Origin: Prevotella sp. UBA3675
GTDB taxonomy: Bacteria > Bacteroidota > Bacteroidia > Bacteroidales > Bacteroidaceae
Reading direction: 5' to 3'
Length of the DNA: 45,940 bases
Assembly (NCBI GenBank): GCA_002372235.1
Contig: DFJI01000005.1
Coordinates: forward strand, 31,710 to 77,649
This document shows, in pieces, positions 39,435 through 45,940 of this stretch; within the stretch, counting starts at the first letter, position 1, and each line of letters opens with the position of its first letter. The position numbers and the translations under genes were made by a program. Below the pieces are notes generated by a model that searched no databases, was not told where the DNA came from, and saw nothing but the letters and a program-made list of their open reading frames with translations.

Positions 39435-41222
39435 ATGAAAGACTTTTTCAAGTTTACGCTTGCCACTATCTGTGGCATCGTGTTATTGTCGGTGGTCTCT
39501 GGCATTTTGTTCATGATTTCCATTGTGGGAATGATAGCCAGCGAATCGGGGTCCACCAAGGTTGAAGAGAATTCAGTATTCGTGATCAAACTGAACGGTA
39601 TGGTGGAAGAACGTGCTCAGGGCGACGATCCATTCAGCTCATTCCTGAACCGCAACGATATGGAGTACATGGGACTCGATGACCTCGTGGCATCTATCCA
39701 GAAAGCCAAAGACAATGACAACATTAAGGGCATCTACCTGGAGGGCGGTGCTGCCGCTTTCGACTCGCCTGCCACAGCCCAGCAACTGCGTGATGCACTG
39801 GCCGACTTCAAGGCCAGCGGCAAGTGGATCATTGCCTTTGCCGACCAATATTTGCAGACCAGCTACTACGTTGCATCAGTAGCCGACAGCATTTTCCTGA
39901 ACAAGACTGGCATGATCGACTTCAGGGGTCTGGGCGGAAAGAACCCTTACATGACCGGACTCTATGAGAAAATAGGCGTGAAATATCAAGCCACACGAGT
40001 AGGAAAATATAAGAGCGCCGTGGAGAGCGTCACCCGTAAGGACATGAGTGAGGACGACCGCGAACAACGCACTGCATACTTGCAGGGCATCTGGCAGCAC
40101 ATGCTGAAGGATATGGCAGACAGCCGTAAGGTGAAGCCCGAACAGCTCGACCAACTGGCCAGCGACAGCATCATCGCCTTTGCCTCTACCGACGACTATA
40201 TGAAAGCCAAACTCATCGACGGTGTGATGTATCCCGACGAAATAAAGAAAGTGGTGAAGGGCAAGCTGGGTGTCGATGACGATGACGATCTCCATCAGGT
40301 TCTGCTCGGCGAGATGATGAACGTGAAGTCGAAGAAGAAGGAGAAGGGCGACAAGGTTGCCATCTATTATGCATGCGGTGAGATCGTGGATCAGCTGGCC
40401 AGCGGCTTCTCTACAAGTACGAACATCGTGGGCAGCACCACTGTTGAGGATCTGAACAAACTGGCTGACGATGACGACGTGAAAGCCGTCGTCCTGCGTG
40501 TGAACTCACCCGGCGGCAGCGCCGTCGCTTCTGAGCAGATTTGGCATGCCGTGCAGCAGCTCAAGGAGAAGAAACCCGTGGTCGTGTCAATGGGCGGTCT
40601 GGCTGCTTCGGGTGGCTACATGATCAGTGCCGGTGCCAACTACATCTTTGCTGAGCCCACCACGATTACTGGTTCTATCGGCATCTTTGGCCTCATTCCC
40701 AACCTCAGCGGACTGATGACCGACAAGTTGGGCATAACCTTCGACGGTGTGACGACCAACCGTTTCGGCGACTTCGAGCAAAATCTGGTCATGGGCAAGG
40801 AAAACAGCGAAGAAATCAGGAACATGCAGAACTACGTGGACCGTGGCTATGAGACCTTCCTCGACATTGTGGCAAAGGGACGTTCCATGAAACGCGACGA
40901 GGTACACGAGATTGCGCAAGGCCGTGTCTGGCTGGCTGTCGATGCACTGCCCATCCATCTGGTTGACCAGCTTGGCTCGCTCGACGATGCCGTGAAGAAG
41001 GCTGCAGAACTGGCCAAGACCGAGGAATACTATACCTCAGTCTATCCTGACAAGCGCGACTGGATGGACGAACTCTTCGGCGACGACAACAAGGGTACTT
41101 ATCTTGACAGCGAGTTGCGTGCCGTATTGGGCGACTTCTACGAGCCCATCATGGAGATGCGCCTCGACCAGCAGCGTAATTGCCTGCAGGCCCGTTTCCC
41201 CTACAGCGTAAAGATGAAGTAA
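39435..41222 (+). CDS. sppA: Signal peptide peptidase SppA (67K type)
   Basis: Encodes 595 residues with one N-terminal membrane anchor (LATICGIVLLSVVSGILFMI). It is the long form with two tandem S49 peptidase halves. The catalytic lysine is K193 in GKYKSAVE (first half) and the serine nucleophile is S392 in GGLAASGGYMIS (second half), matching the split Ser-Lys dyad of E. coli SppA. The enzyme degrades cleaved signal peptides in the inner membrane, acting from the periplasmic side. It has its own promoter and is followed by lpxK after a 68-base spacer made of tandem repeats; the two may be co-transcribed. Confidence 0.95.
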   Translation: MKDFFKFTLATICGIVLLSVVSGILFMISIVGMIASESGSTKVEENSVFVIKLNGMVEERAQGDDPFSSFLNRNDMEYMGLDDLVASIQKAKDNDNIKGIYLEGGAAAFDSPATAQQLRDALADFKASGKWIIAFADQYLQTSYYVASVADSIFLNKTGMIDFRGLGGKNPYMTGLYEKIGVKYQATRVGKYKSAVESVTRKDMSEDDREQRTAYLQGIWQHMLKDMADSRKVKPEQLDQLASDSIIAFASTDDYMKAKLIDGVMYPDEIKKVVKGKLGVDDDDDLHQVLLGEMMNVKSKKKEKGDKVAIYYACGEIVDQLASGFSTSTNIVGSTTVEDLNKLADDDDVKAVVLRVNSPGGSAVASEQIWHAVQQLKEKKPVVVSMGGLAASGGYMISAGANYIFAEPTTITGSIGIFGLIPNLSGLMTDKLGITFDGVTTNRFGDFEQNLVMGKENSEEIRNMQNYVDRGYETFLDIVAKGRSMKRDEVHEIAQGRVWLAVDALPIHLVDQLGSLDDAVKKAAELAKTEEYYTSVYPDKRDWMDELFGDDNKGTYLDSELRAVLGDFYEPIMEMRLDQQRNCLQARFPYSVKMK

Positions 41223-41238
41223 AGTGCATTTAACATTT

Positions 41239-41276
41239 CGCTAAACGCATCTAACGGCTCGCTAAACGCATCTAAC
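41239..41276. repeat. Two 21-bp repeats between sppA and lpxK
   Basis: CGCTAAACGCATCTAAC occurs at 41239-41255 and again at 41260-41276, period 21, with partial words (CATTTAAC, CACATC) on both sides. They fill most of the intergenic gap. Confidence 0.7.
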
Positions 41277-41290
41277 ACATCTTTAAATAA

Positions 41291-42457
41291 ATGGAAGGCG
41301 ATTTTATCAGAATCAAGAATTGGCTGCTGCCACTGAGCTGGATTTATGGTGGCATCGTGAAATTGCGGAATTTCCTCTTCGACGTGGGCATTCTGCACAC
41401 TCGTTCTTTCATGATGCCCGTCATATCAGTAGGCAACATCACCGTAGGCGGTACGGGTAAGACTCCTCATGTGGAGTATCTTATCCGGCTGCTCAAGGGT
41501 CATGCCAACGTGGCTGTGCTGAGCCGTGGCTACAAGCGCAAGAGCAGCGGATTCGTCTTGGCCAACGAGCACAGTACTGCTCACGACATTGGCGACGAGC
41601 CTTATCAGATGAAGCAGAAGTTCCCCAATGTCACCGTAGCCGTTGACAAGAGTCGCGTACACGGCATTGAGACACTGAAGGAGAACAACAGCGACATCGA
41701 CGTGATTCTGCTCGACGATGCCTTCCAACACCGCTATGTGAAGCCTGGGATCAACATTCTACTGGTAGATTACCATAGACTCATCATCTACGACAAACTG
41801 CTGCCCGCTGGCCGACTGCGTGAGCCGCTGAACGGCAAGAACCGCGCCGACATCGTGATCGTGACCAAGTGTCCGAAGACGTTGAATCCCATCAACTTCA
41901 GAGTCATCACCAAGGCGATGGGGCTCTATCCGTATCAGGATCTTTTCTTCACCACCATGTCCTACGACAGCTTGCAGCACCTGTATCAGCATACCACGCG
42001 CGAACTGTCGGACATCACGCCCGACGAGCATTTGCTGCTCATCGCGGGCATCGCCTCGCCCCAGCAGCTCATCAATGACATTTCGGCAGTCACCCCCAAC
42101 CTCACTGCCCTCACTTTCTCCGATCATCATGATTTCACCAGGAAGGATGTGCAGCGCATCAACGACACCTTTGCGGCCATGCCCTCACCCAAGAGCATCG
42201 TCACCACCGAGAAAGATGCCGCCCGCATAGTCTGCACTGAGGGACTGAGCGAGGAGGTACGACAGCACCTCTACACACTGCCCGTGAAGATTGAGTTCAT
42301 GCTTGAACAAGAAGATAACTTTAACGAAAAAATTATTGGCTATGTACGAAAAAATTCAAGAAACAGCATCCTGGCTCAAAGAAAGGATGACAACCAGTCC
42401 AAAAACAGCAATCATACTGGGGACCGGCCTCGGACAATTAGCTTCCGAAATAACTGA
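41291..42457 (+). CDS. lpxK: Tetraacyldisaccharide 4'-kinase
   Basis: Encodes 388 residues. It has the LpxK P-loop and neighbouring motif (VGNITVGGTGKTPHVEYL), VLSRGYKRKSSGF, and ILLDDAFQHR, with an N-terminal membrane-associated helix (WLLPLSWIYGGIVKLRNF). The enzyme phosphorylates the 4' position of the lipid A precursor, an essential step in lipopolysaccharide synthesis at the inner membrane. The C-terminal 38 residues (from about GYVRKNSRNS onward) are encoded in a stretch that also encodes the start of the purine nucleoside phosphorylase in another frame, a 116-base overlap. Confidence 0.95.
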   Translation: MEGDFIRIKNWLLPLSWIYGGIVKLRNFLFDVGILHTRSFMMPVISVGNITVGGTGKTPHVEYLIRLLKGHANVAVLSRGYKRKSSGFVLANEHSTAHDIGDEPYQMKQKFPNVTVAVDKSRVHGIETLKENNSDIDVILLDDAFQHRYVKPGINILLVDYHRLIIYDKLLPAGRLREPLNGKNRADIVIVTKCPKTLNPINFRVITKAMGLYPYQDLFFTTMSYDSLQHLYQHTTRELSDITPDEHLLLIAGIASPQQLINDISAVTPNLTALTFSDHHDFTRKDVQRINDTFAAMPSPKSIVTTEKDAARIVCTEGLSEEVRQHLYTLPVKIEFMLEQEDNFNEKIIGYVRKNSRNSILAQRKDDNQSKNSNHTGDRPRTISFRNN

Positions 42458-43217
42458 TAAGTTCGAAATACCCTACAAGGACATACCTAACTTCCCTGTC
42501 TCTACGGTCGAGGGGCATAGTGGTATGCTCATCTTCGGCAAACTGGGCGGCGTAGATATCATGGCCATGAAAGGCCGCTTCCACTACTATGAGGGTTACT
42601 CCATGAAAGAAGTGACTTTCCCCGTAAGAGTGATGTACGAACTGGGCATCAAGACCCTCTTCGTGTCGAATGCTGCCGGCGGCATGAACCCGGGTTTCAA
42701 GATTGGCGACTTAATGGTCATCACCGACCACATCAACTTCTTCCCCGAACATCCGTTACGCGGCAAAAACTTCCCCACGGGTCCCCGCTTCCCTGACATG
42801 CACGAGACTTACGATCCATCGCTCATCAAACTGGCAAGCCAGATAGCTCGCGAGAAGAAGATTCGCCTGCAGTACGGTGTCTATATGGGGGTGCAGGGAC
42901 CTACCTTCGAGACTCCTGCCGAGTATCGCATGTATCGCACACTGGGTGGCGACACCGTAGGCATGTCAACCGTTCCCGAGGTGATCGTGGCCCATCACTG
43001 CGGCATCCGCACCTTTGGCATCTCGGTAGTGACCGACCTCGGCGGCTTCGACAACCCCGTTGAGGTGAGCCATGAGGAGGTGCAGGAAGCTGCCGACAAG
43101 GCACAGCCTATCATGACCGAAATCATGCGTGAGATGATCATCCGCTCTGAGAAGATGGAAAGTCAGAAGGTGGAGAAGTTCAATACGGATCACCCCACTG
43201 AGAAGTGGAAGAAATAG
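42342..43217 (+). CDS. punA: Purine nucleoside phosphorylase (trimeric type)
   Basis: The ATG at 42342 begins MYEKIQETASWLKERM, the usual N-terminus; an earlier in-frame ATG would add 17 residues deeper in lpxK. The 291-residue enzyme has the phosphate loop GTGLGQLASE, GRFHYYEGYSM, SNAAGGMNPGF, GPTFETPAEYRM and the purine-binding segment VVTDLGG, all typical of the trimeric (PNP/MTAP-like) class that cleaves guanosine and inosine with phosphate. It starts 116 bases inside lpxK, in a different frame, so expression is probably coupled to lpxK. thiL follows after a repeat-containing gap. Confidence 0.93.
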   Translation: MYEKIQETASWLKERMTTSPKTAIILGTGLGQLASEITDKFEIPYKDIPNFPVSTVEGHSGMLIFGKLGGVDIMAMKGRFHYYEGYSMKEVTFPVRVMYELGIKTLFVSNAAGGMNPGFKIGDLMVITDHINFFPEHPLRGKNFPTGPRFPDMHETYDPSLIKLASQIAREKKIRLQYGVYMGVQGPTFETPAEYRMYRTLGGDTVGMSTVPEVIVAHHCGIRTFGISVVTDLGGFDNPVEVSHEEVQEAADKAQPIMTEIMREMIIRSEKMESQKVEKFNTDHPTEKWKK

Positions 43218-43224
43218 CTCTTAA

Positions 43225-43296
43225 ATGCCAAGACAGTTAAAGCAGTAGAACAAAAAGAAAATGCCAAGACGGTTAAAGCAGTAAAAGAAAGTAGAT
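43225..43296. repeat. Two 36-bp tandem repeats between the phosphorylase gene and thiL
   Basis: AATGCCAAGACAGTTAAAGC at 43225 recurs at 43261 as AATGCCAAGACGGTTAAAGC, period 36; the second copy ends one base before the thiL ATG. Confidence 0.75.
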
Positions 43297-43297
43297 A

Positions 43298-44398
43298 ATG
43301 GAGATAGCAAAACTTGGAGAGTTCGGACTCATTGACCGACTCACAAAAGACTTAGAGAATAAGAACGAATCAACGAAGTACGGCGTAGGTGACGACTGCG
43401 CCGTACTTCACTATCCTGACAAGGAGGTGCTTGTGACCACCGACATGCTCATGGAGGGAGTGCACTTCGACCTCACCTACATCGACCTAAAACACCTGGG
43501 CTACAAGTCGGCCATGGTCAATATCAGCGATGTGTTTGCCATGAACGGCACCCCACGCCAGATTACTGTTTCGCTCGCTATCAGCAAGCGCTTCTCGGTT
43601 GAGGATATAGAACAATTCTACGAGGGCGTGCGACTGGCTTGTGAAAAGTGGAATGTTGATATTGTGGGAGGCGACACCACCTCATCGTTCACAGGAATGG
43701 CCATATCCATCACCTGCATCGGTGAGGCCAGCAAAGAGGACATCGTCTATCGCAACGGAGCCCATGACACCGACCTCGTTTGCGTATCGGGCGACCTTGG
43801 CGCGGCCTACATGGGACTACAGCTGCTGGAACGTGAGAAGAGAGTCTATTACAGCCAGATAGAGGAACTTCAGAAAAAAATGGAGGAAGCAAAGAAGGCT
43901 GGAGACACCCAAAAGCTCTCAAATCTCAAATCCCAACTCTCAACGATAGAAAGACCCGACTTCAGCGGCAAGGAGTATCTGTTGCAAAGACAGCTCCAGA
44001 CCGAGGCACGCGGCGACATCATTCAGAAACTGCGCGATGCAGGCATCCGTCCCACCGCCATGATGGATGTGAGCGACGGCCTCTCGTCTGAGCTCATGCA
44101 CATCTGCAAACAGTCGGGCGTGGGCTGCCGCATCTTCGAGAAGGAACTGCCCATCGACTATCAGACAGCGGTGATGGCTGAGGAACTGAACATGAACGTC
44201 ACAACCTGCGCCCTCAACGGAGGCGAAGACTATGAGTTGTTGTTCACCGTTCCAATTGGCGATCTCGACAAAGTGAAGGAACTGGAAGACGTGCATCTCA
44301 TCGGCCACATCACCGATTCGAAGTTCGGCCACGTCTTAGTGACTCGCGATAATCAGGAGTTTGAACTGAAGGCACAGGGATGGAACCCGCTGTCTTAA
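43298..44398 (+). CDS. thiL: Thiamine-monophosphate kinase
   Basis: Encodes 366 residues of the AIR-synthase-like ThiL family, which makes thiamine diphosphate from thiamine monophosphate. Markers are GEFGLIDRL, VGDDCAVL, TTDMLMEGVHFDL, IVGGDTTSS, MMDVSDGLSSEL and LNGGEDYELLFTV. Between residues about 188 and 222 is an insert (YYSQIEELQKKMEEAKKAGD plus KLSNLKSQLST) predicted as coiled coil; part of its DNA is a short CTCTCAAATCTCAAATC-type repeat. Other Bacteroidetes ThiL proteins also have an insert here but it is usually shorter. The gene follows the phosphorylase gene and may share its transcript. Confidence 0.94.
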   Translation: MEIAKLGEFGLIDRLTKDLENKNESTKYGVGDDCAVLHYPDKEVLVTTDMLMEGVHFDLTYIDLKHLGYKSAMVNISDVFAMNGTPRQITVSLAISKRFSVEDIEQFYEGVRLACEKWNVDIVGGDTTSSFTGMAISITCIGEASKEDIVYRNGAHDTDLVCVSGDLGAAYMGLQLLEREKRVYYSQIEELQKKMEEAKKAGDTQKLSNLKSQLSTIERPDFSGKEYLLQRQLQTEARGDIIQKLRDAGIRPTAMMDVSDGLSSELMHICKQSGVGCRIFEKELPIDYQTAVMAEELNMNVTTCALNGGEDYELLFTVPIGDLDKVKELEDVHLIGHITDSKFGHVLVTRDNQEFELKAQGWNPLS

Positions 44399-44560
44399 CA
44401 GAAGCAACAAAACACATCTACAGAGCGAAAGAGCATTGAGCTCGGAGAACGAAACAGCCTAAATCATCCCCGAAATTTGGACAATTATCTCCCCTATCTC
44501 GAAGTAATTCAATCCATCTCAAGCAAAAAAAACGTGCTATTTACAGTTTTAACTAAAAAT

Positions 44561-44592
44561 AATCGGCCAAAAATTTGGCCGATTGTTTTTTT
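44561..44592 (+). terminator. Terminator after thiL
   Basis: Stem AATCGGCCAAA/TTTGGCCGATT (44561-44571, 44574-44584) followed by GTTTTTTT, 160 bases after thiL. The TTTG of the tRNA-Phe promoter is part of the right arm. The stretch 44399-44560 has no gene that I can see. Confidence 0.75.
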
Positions 44593-44605
44593 CTTCATAC
44601 CTTTG
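44574..44605 (+). promoter_or_regulatory. Promoter of tRNA-Phe
   Basis: TTTG (44574-44577) and TACCTTTG (44598-44605) are 20 bases apart, 38 bases ahead of the tRNA. Confidence 0.65.
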
Positions 44606-44643
44606 CACCCGCAAAACGAAAGGAATGCAGTGATCAAGAACAT

Positions 44644-44716
44644 GGTGCCTTAGCTCAGTTGGTAGAGCATCGGACTGAAAATCCGTGTGTCCCCGGTTCG
44701 ATTCCTGGAGGTACCA
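44644..44716 (+). tRNA. tRNA-Phe (anticodon GAA)
   Basis: A 73-base cloverleaf: acceptor GGTGCCT pairs with AGGTACC (one G-U), D-arm GCTC...GAGC, anticodon stem TCGGA/TCCGT with loop CTGAAAA giving anticodon GAA, T-loop TTCGATT. CCA is not encoded. No integration scar is visible at its 3' end. Confidence 0.95.
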
Positions 44717-44733
44717 CTCCTCCTTTCATTATG

Positions 44734-44771
44734 AATCCCGCAAAAGTCTTCGGACTCGAGCGGGATTTTTC
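44734..44771 (+). terminator. Terminator of tRNA-Phe
   Basis: Stem AATCCCGC/GCGGGATT (44734-44741, 44760-44767) followed by TTTC. Confidence 0.7.
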
Positions 44772-44822
44772 TGTATGAATAATTTAGTGACAGGAATCTG
44801 CTGTTTTCAAAATTATTTTTTG

Positions 44823-44830
44823 TATCTTTG
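44823..44830 (+). promoter_or_regulatory. -7 element of the PL11 gene
   Basis: TATCTTTG 31 bases ahead of the ATG at 44862. The upstream region is T-rich (CTGTTTTC) without an exact TTTG. Confidence 0.5.
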
Positions 44831-44861
44831 CCCACAACTTATCAATAACAAACAGACTAAC

Positions 44862-45940
44862 ATGAAACATATCATCGCGATGATGGCTGCACTACTGGCC
44901 ATTATGACTGTCGGCGGACAACCGAAGTACAACATGAAGAAGACGGCCACGGACCGACTGGACCGTGGAGTAGTGGCTATCAAACAGGCCGATGGCAAGG
45001 TGGCTGTCAGCTGGCGCATCCTGCGCGATGATCATAAGCATGAGGCTTTCGACGTATTCCGAAACGGTGTCAGACTGAACCCTCAGCCACTGACCAAGGG
45101 TGGTTCATTCTTCGTTGACGAGCAACCGCTGCAAGGCGAGGATGCCATCTACGAGGTGAAGGGCGGCACGGTCAACGGCCAATTTACGCTCTGTGCCGAT
45201 GCGCCAGTGGGCTATCTGCCCGTGAAGATTCAGCGTCCCGAAGGCGGCAAAGTGCCAGCCATAAATGGCGGTCAGGCTCAGCGGCAGCGACGCGGCGGCA
45301 GAAACAGACGTGGCGGATGGCGCGACACGGGCGAATATACTTACTCGGCCAATGATGCCACACTGGGCGACGTGGACGGTGACGGACAATATGAGATTAT
45401 TCTGAAATGGGACCCGTCAAACGCCCGCGACAACTCACACGACGGCTATACGGGCTCTACCATCCTCGACTGCTACCGACTGAACGGTGACCGTCTCTGG
45501 CGCATCAATCTGGGCCGCAACATCCGCAGCGGTGCTCACTACACGCAGTTCATGGTCTATGACTTTGACGGTGACGGACGGGCTGAGCTGATGGTGAAGA
45601 CTGCCGACGGAACGACAGACGGCACAGGAACGGTGCTGGGCGACAGCGCTACCGACTGGCGGAACAAAGTCGGGCGCATACTGGACGGACCTGAGTACAT
45701 CACCGTGTTCGACGGTCTGACGGGCCGCGCCCTCGACACGAAGCCCTACATTCCCGAGCGCGGCGATGTCTCGGCATGGGGTGACAATCGCGGCAACCGC
45801 TCGGAGCGCTATCTGGCCGGCGTAGGCTATCTGGGGCATGAGCTGAACGGCAAGCGCGTGGCCAGTGGCATCTTCTGCCGGGGCTACTACACCCGGACCG
45901 TGATTGCCGCATGGGACTGGGACGGCAAGGAACTGAAGAA
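44862..45940 (+). CDS. PL11 rhamnogalacturonan lyase, partial at window end
   Basis: Open from the ATG at 44862 to the last base (359 codons visible), with a signal peptide (MKHIIAMMAALLAIMTVGG). After an Ig-like N-terminal domain (about 30-115, RLDRGVVAIKQADGKVAVSW), the eight-bladed propeller of PL11 begins: YTYSANDATLGDVDGDG, YEIILKWDPSNARDNS, GAHYTQFMVYDFDGDG and VKTADGTTDGTG. The DVDGDG/DFDGDG loops bind the calcium ions seen in YesW-type lyases. These cleave the backbone of rhamnogalacturonan I by elimination. Residues about 133-152 are an Arg/Gly-rich insert (GGQAQRQRRGGRNRRGG) unusual for the family. The rest, probably about 250 residues, is outside the window. Confidence 0.93.
   Translation, partial: MKHIIAMMAALLAIMTVGGQPKYNMKKTATDRLDRGVVAIKQADGKVAVSWRILRDDHKHEAFDVFRNGVRLNPQPLTKGGSFFVDEQPLQGEDAIYEVKGGTVNGQFTLCADAPVGYLPVKIQRPEGGKVPAINGGQAQRQRRGGRNRRGGWRDTGEYTYSANDATLGDVDGDGQYEIILKWDPSNARDNSHDGYTGSTILDCYRLNGDRLWRINLGRNIRSGAHYTQFMVYDFDGDGRAELMVKTADGTTDGTGTVLGDSATDWRNKVGRILDGPEYITVFDGLTGRALDTKPYIPERGDVSAWGDNRGNRSERYLAGVGYLGHELNGKRVASGIFCRGYYTRTVIAAWDWDGKELK

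Noticed and set aside
44399..44560. Fourth copy of the palindromic element
   Set aside because: Only CAGCCTAAATCATCCCC resembles the flank of the element, and there is no palindrome nearby.

Overview
The window looks like chromosomal DNA of a Bacteroidales species, most likely in the Prevotellaceae. The evidence is a SusC/SusD pair, many short lipoproteins, secreted plant-polysaccharide enzymes, and promoters of the Bacteroidetes type (a TTG or TTTG about 20 bases ahead of TAnnTTTG) in front of many genes and both tRNAs. Shine-Dalgarno sequences are not obvious. No rRNA, CRISPR array or intact insertion sequence is visible.

Layout. 1-2.5 kb: a broken and an intact copy of a Sel1-repeat gene, a lipoprotein gene and a palindromic repeat element. 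2.6-11.1 kb: a porin/sodium-symporter pair, a degenerate GH127 gene, topoisomerase III, and a GH51 arabinofuranosidase convergent with topB. 11.2-13.3 kb: a one-domain response regulator, a gene remnant, an orphan tyrosine recombinase and a second palindromic element. 13.3-23.8 kb: a repeat-rich spacer, then an operon of SusC, SusD, a zinc metallohydrolase lipoprotein, a DUF4302 lipoprotein and a secreted protein. 23.8-26.2 kb: a coiled-coil lipoprotein, rsmI and tdk. 26.2-28.65 kb: tRNA-Lys with a shrunken prophage or integrative element behind it, bounded by a 22-bp direct repeat. 28.9-39.0 kb: a minus-strand run of seven closely spaced genes: GH28, GH2, a sugar kinase/nucleotidyltransferase fusion, a PheC-like lipoprotein, DUF4298, an AlkD-like protein and an AlbA_2 ATP-binding protein. 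39.1-44.4 kb: sppA, lpxK, purine nucleoside phosphorylase and thiL. 44.6-45.9 kb: tRNA-Phe and the start of a PL11 rhamnogalacturonan lyase.

How genes fit together. GH51, GH28, GH2, PL11 and the decayed GH127 all fit attack on pectin (rhamnogalacturonan I and its arabinan/galactan side chains), but they are scattered through housekeeping genes and are not next to the SusC/SusD pair. That pair instead travels with a metallohydrolase-like lipoprotein, which suggests a substrate other than a simple glycan. The kinase/nucleotidyltransferase fusion may activate a sugar released by the neighbouring GH28 and GH2 enzymes.

The strongest unexplained signals are repeats: a palindromic element in three copies with compensated arm changes; 7- and 8-base tandem repeats in spacers, with related repeats apparently absorbed in frame by topB and the GH127 gene; five tandem 32-34 bp units upstream of susC; and four 10-bp phased iterons before the broken integrase.
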